Source: Ilyonectria destructans
Taxonomy: Eukaryota; Ascomycota; Sordariomycetes; Hypocreales; Nectriaceae
Reading direction: 5' to 3'
Assembly (NCBI GenBank): GCA_020740775.1
Contig: JAHEWK010000002.1
Span: 5,704,001 to 5,768,000, forward strand
DNA length: 64,000 nt
The position numbers and the translations under genes were made by a program. Position 1 is the stretch's first letter. The number at the start of each line of letters is the position of its first letter. Of the stretch, positions 21,601 to 32,489 are shown piece by piece. Under the pieces are notes generated by a model. That model saw only the letters and a program-made list of their open reading frames with translations, was not told where the DNA came from and did not search any database.

Positions 21601-24600
21601 TACTTTATCTATATGGAATTTACTTTTCTCTGGTTTAATAAGGAGGTTTATATTCTGTAGTTTCTTAAGTACTATATAGATATATTCTATATATTCTTCT
21701 TCTATATTAGAGAAGATAAGGATATTATTAAGGTAATATATAATAAAGATATTAAGATATTCTCTTAATATATTGGTAATTATCTATTAGAAGGTTACTG
21801 GTATATTAGTAAGTCTAAAGGGTATAACTAGATATTCAAAAAGTCCGTATTTTATACAAAAAGCAGTCTTCTATTTATCTTCTGGTTTAATATAGATAAG
21901 GTTATAAGCTTCTTTAAGGTTAAGAGCTATAAACTACTTTTTGCTATATAATTAATCCTTCAGTTTATTAATAAGTAGTAATAGTATTCAGTCCTTAATA
22001 GTAATATTATTAAGCTATTAGTAGTCTATAACTAATTATAATTTTCTATTCTTCTTTAGGATAAATATAACTGGGTATCCTATAGAGGACTTTAATATTC
22101 TGATAAATCCTTTTTTTAATATATCTTTAAGGTATTTTTTTAATATATAGAGTTGAACTTTATTAAGGTTATAAATCTTATAGAACTTAGCTATAGTTCT
22201 ATCTTTAAGTACTATCTTATAGTCCTATTAACTGTACTGGGGTAGACCTATTTCTATTTCTTCAGCAAATAGCTTTTCGTAGATATAATAAGCAGGGGGC
22301 ATATTCTTAAGCCTATTATCCTCTTCCTTATATTTCTTTATTTCTTGCAGTTCTTTATTAAGCTTAATAAATTATACTTATACTTATATAATAGTGCAGT
22401 ATATCTTATTATTTTGGACGTTACAGTATTTATATCTAATGCCTTAGGGTGGTAAAGTATCTATTATATTATTATATATTACTTCACTGGTGCTATTATT
22501 AATTAAAGTTTAAGATCTTATATTATTATCTAAATTCTATTTATAGAAGGAATAATCATTAATATTATTAAAGGTTATTTAGCCAGTCCTCTAATTAATT
22601 AGTAGGTTTACTTATTGCAGCTATAGATAGCCTAAAACTAAATCATATTATACCAAGAGAATAATATTAAAAGAGATATCTTTATTATATTTATTTATAA
22701 AAACTTTAAGGTAATCAATCTCTCTGGTAATACATCTATTATTATAACTGAAACTTATTCCTTTAAGGTTCTACACTCAATACAGATTCAATTTATTCCT
22801 CTATAGTAGCTCCAACTTATTCACCACTCTCAGGTAAAAGTAGTTAAGTTCTGCACTACTATCTACTAGTGCGGTATATTAGTATCCCTTAATTTATACC
22901 TGGATTTCTAAGCAATCCATTTATATACTTCCTGTAGTATATAGAGCTCTTACTGGGAGTTCTGCTTCTTCTAGCTTTTAGCCTATCTGTTACTCTATTA
23001 TAGAGGGTAAGAGTGGTTTTTTATCTGTGTTTAAACTACTTTATATTATTCTCGGTCTTCAGCTTATCTGTCAGTTTATTATCAAAAGTTAAATCTATCT
23101 TTATATATTCTGCAGAAGCAGCTATAGATAGTTCTTTTTTCTTAGCTGTACTCTATATAATCTCTATTGCTGCAATCTATTATAAATATTTCTTTATAAA
23201 TATTATTAGGTATAGGGATAGATATATATTTTTTCTTTATTCTTTATATATAGAGAGAACCTTTTCTTATCTTATATTCCTTCTTTATTTTCTGTCTGCT
23301 TAATATTACAGTAGTTTTATTTTATTAGTTAGGTATAGATTTCTCTTCTCTAGTTATCCCAAGCTAGTTCTCTATTTCCCTTTACTGAGTATTATTATTA
23401 GATGATTTATTATATCTGGGTTTTTCTAGTTAGAAGTATTTTTATTCTTACAGGAAATATCTCTATTCTTTCTGCACTTAATACTAAAGGTATACCTTAG
23501 TTTTTATATAGATTCAGTATTCCTAGTACTGGCAATCCTAAGAGTCCTATAATTCTTATATATACTGTTATAGGAATCTGATTATCTTAACTTTCAGAAT
23601 AATAATATAATACTTAGGGTATCTATTGGTATTTTTATAGTACTCTATATTATACTTTATATATAGTTAGGTAATAGGAATTTCTAGTAGCCTTAGGGGG
23701 TAATAGTTATAAGTCTATTTATTCTTTAAGTGGTAGTAGTATTATAGGTAGTAGTATAAAATCTATAAGATCTAGTTATATCCTTCTATACTGGAGTAAA
23801 GAATAGAGTTATCCCTAAACTCTCCTCTGGATTCTACTATACAGTCTCTTACTTTATATCTTATTATTATATAAAGGTAGATAGGCTTATATCTTTTGGT
23901 ATTCTATTATTCCCTTATAAGTTATTAGTATATAGCTCTCTTATTTTCCTATTATTATTTATCTTACTTATTAAGCGTAGCCTTATCCCACTATAGTTTC
24001 TCTATTATCGTTTAGCCTATTTCTTCTGGGGTGCTGGGTATATACTCTTCTGCATAGGGGTCCAGTCTTTCTTTATTACTGGGGTCAGGGTATTTATTCC
24101 TGATATTATAATCGTCCAGCTGTCTGTCCGGGATGTTATTTTAAGTATTCAGTACTTCCAGTAATCCTCTTCAGTAGGTTCCTAATTGCTTTTCTTATCG
24201 TACTATAGCTATCGTTCTTAGTCTGACTGCTATTAGTTTAATTGTTAGTAGTTCTGGAATTAGTATTTATTCTGTTTATTTTTCCTGCCTATTTACTCTT
24301 AAGGTAGATTCTTCTGGGTGTAGTGCTTCTACTTCTTCTTGGGATAAGTATTACTTTTAGCTGGGTAGATATACAGGCCAGCTTAGGCTAAAGTGCTTAT
24401 ATACACCTTATATTATAGCAATAGTTTATATTTATACTGCTATTTCTATTTCTCTCTATCTCTAGATAGTATTTAATAATTATTATTCAGTAGGTATAAG
24501 TTAGAATTATTATTCCTTTTTAAATTTACAGTATTCTTATATAAAGTATCCCTTCTTATTGCAGTTATAGTATATAATATCCTTTTTATCTTGGGGCTGC

Positions 24601-25567
24601 CTTTATACAGCTCCAAGTTCTATAGGTCCAGTATATATCCCCCAAGAGGTATTTCCATAAGAGTTACCCTATTAGCCACCTCTCTGTCCTCTATTATTCT
24701 CTTATTAATTGGGGTAGTAGGGATTATATAGAGTATCTTAACCTCTTTAGTGTATTATAGCTTTCTCCCTATATCTTTCGTACTGTTATTTGTCAATTTT
24801 AATAGCTATAGTGATATATTCCGTAAGGGTATTAAGTCAGTCAGCTTTATAGAGCTTATCTTTAACTTTATCCTTCAGTTTCTAATAGAATATTTCTATA
24901 AGTATCTTATTCTTTCAGTCCAACTTAAAGGTAACTTATTAAAGTATAATAGTATAGGTAGCAGCAGATTGGATTTATTTAAGTATATAAATTTTTATAG
25001 CTATCTGCCTTTTTTTATTAACTATTCTAAATATATCTTTAAGGGCTACTTTAAAGTTTTCCCAATCTGCAAATAGATTAACTGTATCTTAATTCTAGTC
25101 GGCCTTATTATTATTAAAAAAGTCTTTAAGAATAGATTTAAACTAATTCTTTATATTACTGAATATCAGATTACTTATAAATAGCAGTTATAATTCTACA
25201 GATACCAACTGTTATAGATACTACTAGAAGTATCTTTTTATTCTAATAATAAAGAATATAATATTACTGGGCATCCTATTAAACTTCTCTAGTAGCAGTA
25301 ATTTTATTACTTCCCCTAGGTTATATTTAGTATTTCCAGCGACCGATACTGATATATTCTGCACTTACTGCTGCAGAGTGCAGACCAGATTGCATAGCTA
25401 CTTAACTTTAGCTGCCATATTAGTATTATTTACTAGAGCTATATAGGCTGGTAGCGCAGGTATATTACTTAGGGTAGCAGAAGTTCAGTTAGTTCCGGAT
25501 ATCTTAATAGTATAAGATATTACTTAATAGTTGATATAAGTAACCTTTCTGAACAAGAGCTATCAAC
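18691..25567 (-). pseudogene. gag-pol relic of the RIP-degraded Gypsy element
   Basis: The interior corresponds to gag (about 25500-23000) and pol (about 22998-18709), judged by alignment to the open pol at 57343-61632. Stops are frequent in every frame, mostly TAG or TAA where the intact copy has CAG or CAA, as expected from RIP. No product can be made. Unlike the intact copy, about 2.5 kb of upstream gag sequence is present. Confidence 0.88.
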
Positions 25568-25978
25568 ATATAATAGTCGTACTCTCTAGACTGCTATATA
25601 TATAGTATAGAGTAGTCAAAAGGGTAGTTACTGGTAGATAAACTGTAGGTTTATATTAGCAGATAGATTAGGGCGTCACTCACTGGGTAAATATTACATC
25701 TAGTAATAGTTAAGTATAGTAATACATAGCAAGTCAAGGTAATTAAGGTAATTAAGTTATATTAATAGCTAAGTAGCTGCTTATAGTAAATATACACTAC
25801 TCAGTTATCTATATACTGAGGTAATTAAGTGCAATCACTATATAAGTAATTATGATTACTGGTGATTAGAGGTGATTACAGAGTGATCATATATGGCTAA
25901 ACTATATTCCGTTCCGGGAGGCTGAGAAAAGTGGGGCTGCGCCTGGGGCCTGATGTAGGTTGCGGCCAGGCCGTGACA
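25568..25978 (-). repeat. 5' LTR of the RIP-degraded Gypsy element
   Basis: 411 bp, ending with TGTCACGG on the minus strand. The U5-proximal half resembles the LTR at 62344-62785 ('atttacccagt', 'gacgccctaa', 'gtttat'), while the other half does not. GC-rich remnants such as 'ggggctgcgcctggggcc' survive. Confidence 0.9.
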
Positions 25979-25983
25979 ATTAC
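25979..25983. repeat. target site duplication ATTAC (right)
   Basis: Matches the five bases at 17564-17568. Confidence 0.8.
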
Positions 25984-26700
25984 CTATATAAGTTATCTAA
26001 AGAGCAGAGAGTTTCTAGATTAACAGTTTATAGATAAAGGTTTTAAGAGGGCTAGTTATTAAATATTAAAATTAGCTTTCTTTAATTTATTTCATTAAGT
26101 AATATCATAGTATAATTAACTAAATTTATTATCTGCTCTTTAACTTAAATCACCTTAGTATTTTAAATAAATTTATTAATTATAAACTATATAATTAGTA
26201 ATATTATATCTTTTATCTTAGAGCACCTATATCTTATTTTACAACCAGCAGACTGTATTATTAATACTATTGACTAAAGTAACTATATATACTGTTCTAC
26301 CTGATAATTATATCTATAGCACCTCTATATTCAGTTATATAGAGGGGAAACCTGGCGATACTAGGCCTATTACGACTCAATCGAAGAGAACTGGTACCCT
26401 TCAGTCTGACTCAAAATTGATAATCTATTATACTAAGGTTAATAATAAAATATAATCTTTAAGATAATATACTATAACTGAATATACTGAATTACTTAGG
26501 TATACCCTTAGAGGTATATCCCTAAAGCTAATATATACTGAAGGTACCTATAAATTTCAATCCAGACTGGCTTATTATATTAATTTATTTAGTATTAATT
26601 GCTTACTTAAGATAGGTTATCTTATTAATAGGTGCATAGGAGGCTAGGTTCGAACCTTATACTCCTGATCCTTTCAGAATGGGGCGTATATCCTAGTTGG
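25984..26700. repeat. AT-rich RIP-like block right of the Gypsy element
   Basis: Continuation of the pre-insertion AT-rich block, with no supported gene. A patch around 26345-26425 is less mutated. A tRNA-like B-box (GGTTCGAACC) occurs near 26647, but no cloverleaf could be built. Confidence 0.6.
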
Positions 26701-26919
26701 GATCCTGTGTCGGACACATCAAACGGGCTGAGTTGTGGGTTATTTCGATAGAGGAAAATGCGTTGGAGTCAAGGGGGCAAAACGGCTCTTTCAATTGAAT
26801 AGGATTAGAGGCTAAATCTGCTGCAGTGATACTGTTGTATGATTTTGCCCCTGGATCGCCCCCTTATCTGCTCAGTCATCCGGTACAGCCAGCCTTACAG
26901 TCGGCAAGAGACAGCGTTG

Positions 26920-27168
26920 TATGTCAGGTAACAGAGATCACATTGCTATCTTCTACGAATATATCGAAGAAATCGATAATGACCTAGGGGCTGTGAAGGA
27001 AGTTGCTGACTTTTTATGGCAAGCTGGCTTCACTTTTACTCTACCCTAACAAGAGGAATTGGAAAAATGGAGGACTGGTGGACTTATCGGAGATTGTTCA
27101 TGTTAAGGGAGATGGATGGAAGGAAATCGAGATCACGACAAGAGATATCACTGATCTACTTACTTAGA
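26920..27168 (+). pseudogene. frameshifted conserved-looking coding fragment
   Basis: Two adjoining frames read like protein. The first runs from an ATG at 26920 (MSGNRDHIAIFYEYIEEIDN and on to AGFTFTLP, then a stop). The second continues in the next frame (NKRNWKNGGLVDLSEIVHVK and on to TTRDITDLLT, then a stop). A one-base shift at about 27048 would explain the break. I do not recognise the family, and no upstream exon is apparent. Confidence 0.35.
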
Positions 27169-27683
27169 CAAGCACAACATACTTTCTATCACGAACAGTA
27201 AACCAACTCTTACTCAGGAATGTACATTTACTTTGAAAGATGAGCCGGGTTGTTAAGTACTAGTAGTAGTAGTAGCTCACTGCCAGTGACTGGTACTGGG
27301 AACTCTCGTTGACTGCTTGGAGACAACGCGACGAAAGGGGCAGCCTGAAATACGTCGTTTGAAACCTCCTGGAAGGCTGGTGATGCAGTAGAAGAAGGCA
27401 AGGTACTTTGCAGAATTGAGTAGTTTAAGTCACGACAAGAGGTTAGGATAATCAATTGAGTAGATCAACGGTACCTTGGTTAGAGAGACACGCAGCTAAC
27501 AAGCATCGATCTTGGTGGCCGATACTCTAGAGGTGACGAAGAGATGAGCGATGAAGCCTATACCGACCGACCCTTAACATGCGTTCGGTAGTTGAGCTTT
27601 GGTTGGGGGTGGATCTTCTTGGCTGCCTGCAACTCTCTCGCGGTTTGCCTTTTCAATACTTTACTTCATTCCGAACCTGGGAC
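27169..27683. other. intergenic, no gene seen
   Basis: Downstream region of the oxidoreductase. A short (tag)n-like run (agtagtagtagtag) lies at 27259-27275. The minus-strand open frame at 27228-27455 is low-complexity and unsupported. Confidence 0.45.
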
Positions 27684-28957
27684 TTATTGAATTCCTCGCA
27701 GCGGAAGCTTCCCCTTCTCGTACGTCACATCAATCATGGCAGCTTGTGCGATGCTGTCCTCGCCATCTACCCACTGGTTCGTCTTTCGCCCTTTGACACG
27801 ATTGACAAACTCCTCGAGCTGATGACGGTATGTTGACCACCATTCATCTCCAACACCCTCCAGTTTCGCCTCTTGGAATGTGTACGCCTTTTGAGAAGTC
27901 TTTTCCACCCAACGCTTCAACGTCTCACCTGTTGTCGTGTCCTTGATCACAAACTCGTCCTGGATATCGATGCGGTGCCACAATACCCCCATCATGAAGT
28001 TGACAAGCTCAACTTGTCGTCTCTGAAATTTCTCCTGGCCTTCCTCAATGCTCGTGTCGTTGACCTTGACTTGTTGATGCGATACTTTGATTCGGGGTAA
28101 GCCAATTTGACCGAGTCCTGCCCGCAAGCCGCCTTCAGATTCGGCCACGCCGCCATTTGGCATTTGCCATTTAGCATTCCACGCGTGTTCTGCAAATTGC
28201 TCAGGTGCAGGCATCATTTTAAAACTAGCCTCTAGGCACTCTGTTGCCTCAGCCCCGAACGCTTGCCTCAGGGTGTTGATACAATATGCACCCAGGTCCA
28301 TCAATGCACCACCGGAGAGGCCATAGCGAAAGCGAATGTCATCGACAGGAAACATGAACCAGGGGATGTAGGCCGTAGAGAGTGCGTGTTCGATATTTTT
28401 TTGATCAAGCAAGGATAAGAAAAGCTGCCAGCTAGGTTGAAAACGGTAATGTAAAGCTTCCAATATTATGGGTGCATCGGGGTCCTGCAAGATCGGAAGA
28501 TTAAATAGCTGCCGCGCCTCACGTGCATTGGATACTGCCGGCTTTTCGAGTAGAACATGCTTGCCAGCATTTAGAGCTTTGACGGCCCATTCATAATGCA
28601 GACCGTTGGGAAGCGGAATGTAGACGCAGTCGATGTTCGGGTCATCGATAATGGCCTGGTAATTGGGCTTGACATCGGGAATCCCGTGTTTCTTGGCATA
28701 GGCAATGGCCCTGGCTTGATCGCGGGCAGCAACAGCTTGAATGATAACCTCTGGGTGTGATCTGGCCGGGGTTATGAGGGCCATTGGCCTCGGAGGTAGT
28801 CAGTATGAGAACATCAGTATGGAATATCTTTGTGAAGTACGTACGCGATGTTAGCTGCGCCCAGGATGCCAAAGCGCAGGGCATCGTTCGTCTTGGGTGG
28901 TGCAGGTGGATTGAAAGCAGTGTTCCAACGGCGGAGCAAATTCCACAATGACGCCAT
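27684..28957 (-). CDS. Gfo/Idh/MocA-family NAD(P) oxidoreductase (dihydrodiol/xylose dehydrogenase type)
   Basis: Exons 28957-28845 and 28788-27684 (56-nt intron) give 405 residues. The first exon is needed because it supplies the nucleotide-binding loop RFGILGAANIA, followed after the splice by PMALITPARSHPEVIIQAVA. The family motifs VYIPLPNGLHYEWAVKAL, KHVLLEKPAVSN (with the conserved EKP) and GGALMDLGAYCINTLRQAFG follow in order. Enzymes of this type oxidise or reduce sugars or dihydrodiols in the cytosol, resembling dimeric dihydrodiol dehydrogenase and NADP-dependent xylose dehydrogenase. The C-terminal domain contains DEWWSTYRHQLEEFVNRVKG, as in fungal members. The exact substrate cannot be told. 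The gene appears intact. Confidence 0.92.
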
Positions 28958-29583
28958 GGTGGGCTAACAGATTGTCGAGAACTGAAGAAGGTGATGCGTA
29001 ACTCTGGAGAGTTCATATACCAGACATAGAACTAGATTTAGCAAGAAAAGAAACACCGGGGCGGAAATCGGCTTTTTATGGTCATGGCGATAAGTAATGC
29101 CGAAAGCCGCCTCGGTGGCGTTTGTCTTTGTCATCGAGCTACTAACTGATAGAAACATCCCCGACCCGCTGCCATAATGGGCCAACTCTAGTGAAAATCA
29201 TTGACATGTATATTTCCATAGCCTGGAATAAGAGCCGCTTTTTCAAAGACACAAAATATCTCGAGGATGACTAAATGAAGAAAGAAAGTGACATAAGATG
29301 ACCCTTTAGACGGCACGGGTGGCACCGCCAAAGTCCGTCGGGACGTCCCTTGACCGACGGCAGAACTATTGAGCCGAATCTGCAACAAACGACAACAAAC
29401 CGTGGAAGAGACAGCTGCGCCAAATTGAAAGACGTCGGAACGAATTTTGTTTCCTTTAGGCCACTACCTGGTTCGAGACACGCTGATCGGCTACGGAGTT
29501 TTGAAGTCCGCCACCATGGGCAAGAGGAGGGACATGGATTGAGCCATCCAGTCAGTTTCGGCAATCAATACGATCCAGTACCA
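28958..29583. other. intergenic, no gene seen
   Basis: Upstream region of the oxidoreductase, of ordinary composition. Open frames on both strands around 29188-29600 overlap each other and lack recognisable motifs. Confidence 0.45.
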
Positions 29584-29682
29584 CCTACCGGTAACACACA
29601 CCTACCGGTAACACACACCTACCGGTAACACACACCTACCGGTAACACACACCTACCGGTAACGCACACCTACCGGTTAAGG
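29584..29682. repeat. 17-bp minisatellite
   Basis: Five full copies plus one partial copy of the 17-bp unit CCTACCGGTAACACACA, head to tail. The fifth copy carries one change (acGcaca). The unit contains the palindrome ACCGGT. It is not telomere-like. Confidence 0.92.
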
Positions 29683-30325
29683 TCCGATGGACCTACCTTT
29701 CGGAAGGACTAGAAGACCTATCTACCGAGAGCCTAAGACTTAGTCTGAGACCGGTTTCCCAGCAGCCGGTCTAGAAGACGTTCCAGACGTCTTATGATGA
29801 CCCCAAAATGAAACATCTGAGCTTTATTTGATAGCCTGAACAGCTAGGAACATTTGACGTTCTTTATTTCGAGTCTCCAGTTGTTTTAGTAGAGAGAAGT
29901 GGGTTGTGACACAAACTATACAAAGTTGATAAGTTGATCCCTTGTTCAAATCCGGTGTGCAAGAAGAAGGAGTTCTTCTTAGCGGTCATGAGCACTTTAA
30001 GAACTATGCCGCAAGTGTGCATAAGAGCTTTCTCTTTACAAAGTGCAGCAAGTAAATTTTATTTATTCAGAGTTTGCTTGAACTCAGGAATACATTGACA
30101 TGCCATCATTAAGGCCGGTGGAAGGGGTGACAGTCGTGTTTCTTATGCCTTGGAAACCGGCGGTTGCTGGGTGACGAGGAGATAATCATTTTCAGCTCGC
30201 ATGGTTCAATGAGTTTACGACTCAGTTGTAGAATTCTTAACAGGGAATTGTTTGTATTATATTTATATGGGATGGACCTTTTACTGGGAATTTCCGTATA
30301 AATATAAATTCAATTCGACCTCAAA
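29683..30325. other. intergenic, no gene seen
   Basis: Mixed composition with no supported reading frame. It begins with further partial repeats (gaccggtttccc, ccggtctagaagac) near the minisatellite and ends at the stop of the luciferase-like gene. Confidence 0.4.
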
Positions 30326-31205
30326 TTATTCCTCAAACCTGTCCAAAGTTCCCGTTTCTCCCGTCATAAATTCTACTGCTGCAGCCATAATACTTTGGAT
30401 AACCTGTACATCCGCCTCGCTCTCTGGCGCATATAACAATGTATACCCAAGCGGCAACAATGAGCCGGACAGCGCGTGCCTCTCGCCCCAGCCCTTCTGT
30501 ATCACCTCCTCACCGTCAGGATATGAAAGCGTCGCGTGGGCCGACCAGTCGGATTCATGAAAATGCGTGATCTCGCCGCGGCTTCGGACGGCCACCGCGG
30601 GGGCCTTGGTTGGATCCAAGACGAAGAGGCCGGATCCGTGACGCTCAAGTACGGATGTGCATATCGTGGCCACATGCTGTCTTTCGTTGGCAAGACTCTG
30701 AAATGCGTGGCGGCAAGCCTTGGATGATTAGCTATAGCACTTTTCATGAAGAGAATCGACCCGTCGACCGAACAGGTTAGTTTACAATCAGTAGAGCACT
30801 TACTTGTATAAGGGATCGTGATGGCGGCTTCTCTCGCAGCTGCCGGTGCGGAATAACCCAGTGAGCAACCTTCGGGCGACTGCCTAAGCGTTGAGGTAAT
30901 GGACCCAAGTGCTTAACAGTATTACGGCGCTTCTCTACCACGGCGAGATCAGCTGGGAGCGGTCGCGCGTAGCATTTAATGTCGATGGTATTTCGTTTTG
31001 CCATGGTCAACTTGAGAATCCATTGGATAACCCAACCGCCGACGTTATATGGCAGTCCGCCCTCGCCAAGATTGAGCCACCCATGATAGTCTTGTACGCA
31101 TGTCCGTATTGACACATATAGGAAGGGTAACAGCACAGCGGCGATGGCTGTGGATTGAAGAGTGAATAGATCCAGCTTTGTCTTCACCCAGGTCTGCTGT
31201 AACAT
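30326..31205 (-). CDS. luciferase-like domain (DUF5519) protein
   Basis: Exons 31205-30804 and 30718-30326 (85-nt intron with gtaagt, CTAAC and a ccaag end) give 264 residues. The N-terminus has a membrane segment (TAIAAVLLPFLYVSI) followed by GWLNLGEGGLPYNVGGWVIQ, which is the start typical of fungal members. The C-terminal domain shows SDWSAHATLSYPDGEEVI, KGWGERHALSG and LPLGYTLLYAPESEADVQVI, the hallmark of the luciferase-like family. Despite the name, no light-producing activity is implied, and the function is unknown. The acceptor at ccaag was chosen because it keeps phase and joins RSLIQ to ACRHAFQSLANER. The gene appears intact. Confidence 0.85.
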
Positions 31206-31760
31206 CGTGTCTTGGAAGAAGTTCGTTGCTTATTCCGTCTGAATAGCTTGAGGGCAGCACCGTTATTTAGGAGGACAAGTGCCAATACTTCCGCAGAGAG
31301 GTTATGTTTCTGGGACATACTGTCAAAGCTAGCGGCATAGCCGCGGGTCCCAAGATACACGACATCACCAGGATGGCACCACCAGCCAACCAAAAAAAGC
31401 TACAGTCATTTCTGGGTTACATCAACTGTTTCCAATCATACATCCTAGAATGGGCCGCAGACGCAGCCTCACTTTACGCTTTGATAGGCTCTCACTTCCA
31501 CTGGACTAGCGAGGCCGCGGAGGCTTTCCGAGTCGCCCGGAAGTTGGCAGATGCACCAGGAGAAAACGCCCACGTGTCGGACAGCGGACGCATGGAGCTT
31601 TTTACGGATGCTTCGGGGTGGTGGGCCACGGAGCCTTACTCATGCAGGGAGGACGCGTAATCGCAGTTACCAGCCAATCACTCACTGACACCGAGCGACG
31701 CTACGCTACTACGGACCGAGAACATCTCTTGAGAAAAGAGGGGGCCGGAGGATCCTAGAT
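31206..31760 (+). pseudogene. LTR-retrotransposon RT/RNase H relic
   Basis: A fragment of a Gypsy-like pol. In one frame it reads EDKCQYFRREVMFLGHTVKA, then QKKLQSFLGYINCFQSYI, a degenerate spacer and MELFTDASGW. The frame then shifts by one base near 31618 and continues as GHGALLMQGGRVIAV, LTDTERRYATTDREHLL. A TAG lies just upstream of EDKCQY. Integrase, protease and LTRs are missing. The sequence differs from the chromovirus elsewhere in this window, so it belongs to another family. Confidence 0.82.
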
Positions 31761-32145
31761 CGATACAACCATCATCTTTGGTCTCCACACCCTATTGAGC
31801 ATTAGTCCCTTGGACTGAATGTGCCGTACGCTATCAAACACTTCTCTTATCTTAAAATTACTTATCCTAACTCAACTTAACTGGTCTCTTACAGAATAGA
31901 AAATGGGTTTTAATTTATAACCAGCATTATACTGAGCTTTATTAATATCTAAATAACTCGTGATACAAGGAAGATCATTCATCAGTGCAGGATATACGGT
32001 ACATATGGGGTTAGAGGGGAAGCCCATAGAGACGGAGTTACGAGCTATGCACATAGGAACACCGCTTCCAGCAATATTAAATTTCTCGCGCCACACTAGT
32101 CAATTTGCATCAAGTCGCCTAAGACAGTCCGAATCACCTTTTGTT
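31761..32145. other. intergenic, no gene seen
   Basis: Mixed to AT-rich sequence between the retroelement relic and the 50-bp repeats. No supported gene. Confidence 0.4.
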
Positions 32146-32280
32146 CCGCGGGGGATCTCCAGTCCCGAGTCCTCGGCGGATCTCTAATCCCAGGCCCGCG
32201 GGGGATCTCCAGTCCCGAGTCCTCGGAGGATCTCTAGTCCCAGCACTGCGGGGAATCTCTAGTCTCGAGTCCGTGTGGAC
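32146..32280. repeat. 50-bp tandem repeat with 25-bp half units
   Basis: The phrase GGGGATCTCCAGTCC starts at 32151 and 32201, with a diverged third copy (gggaatctctagtct) at 32251, so the period is 50 bp. Between them lies a related half-unit (cggatctctaatccc, then aggatctctagtccc), which suggests an ancestral 25-bp unit. It sits about 0.2 kb upstream of the dioxygenase start. Confidence 0.85.
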
Positions 32281-32489
32281 TCCCGAATTATCTTGGGTTC
32301 GGAGACATTTCTGCAGGGTATAACTCCCCATGGGGCGTGGCGCATTAGTCGCATATATACATATATATACGTCAGCTTTTTACTATCACGCTGTGTTAAC
32401 AAACCTCTCCCAAAGCACCGCTTTTATCATATTTTCTTTTACCAAAATCTTCCACGAAATTCGTGTTATTCGGTGAGAATCGCGTCAAC

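Larger units (their letters stand above)
17569..25978 (-). mobile_element. complete RIP-degraded Ty3/Gypsy (chromovirus family) element
   Basis: An 8.4 kb element in minus orientation, bounded by LTRs of 410 and 411 bp and by the 5-bp duplication ATTAC. The interior is heavily AT-shifted with stops in all frames. It is nevertheless collinear with the un-mutated element at 56.7-62.8 kb. The RNase H stretch around 21046-21231 still reads ELNYPIY-like NYPIYNKEFLAIVNLFKEF, and 20164-20493 and 23013-23303 match the same antisense frames of that element. The near-constant coordinate sum between the two copies shows few indels. A purine-rich tract (gaggggagata on the minus strand) lies just inside the 3' LTR at about 17980-17992. 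Confidence 0.92.

Noticed and set aside
23013..23303. Conserved-looking hydrophobic frame found three times (also 57038-57328 minus and 62872-63168)
   Set aside because: Conservation follows from being antisense to gag in three copies of one element; the sense gag frame explains it. No start context or independent support.
26636..26690. Possible tRNA gene around a GGTTCGAACC B-box
   Set aside because: No A-box at a proper distance and no acceptor or anticodon stem could be formed on either strand; the sequence is probably a chance palindrome or a very old tRNA-derived repeat.
29584..29682. CRISPR-like or telomeric array
   Set aside because: The repeats are 17 bp without spacers and do not match TTAGGG-type telomere repeats; it is a simple minisatellite in a fungal genome.
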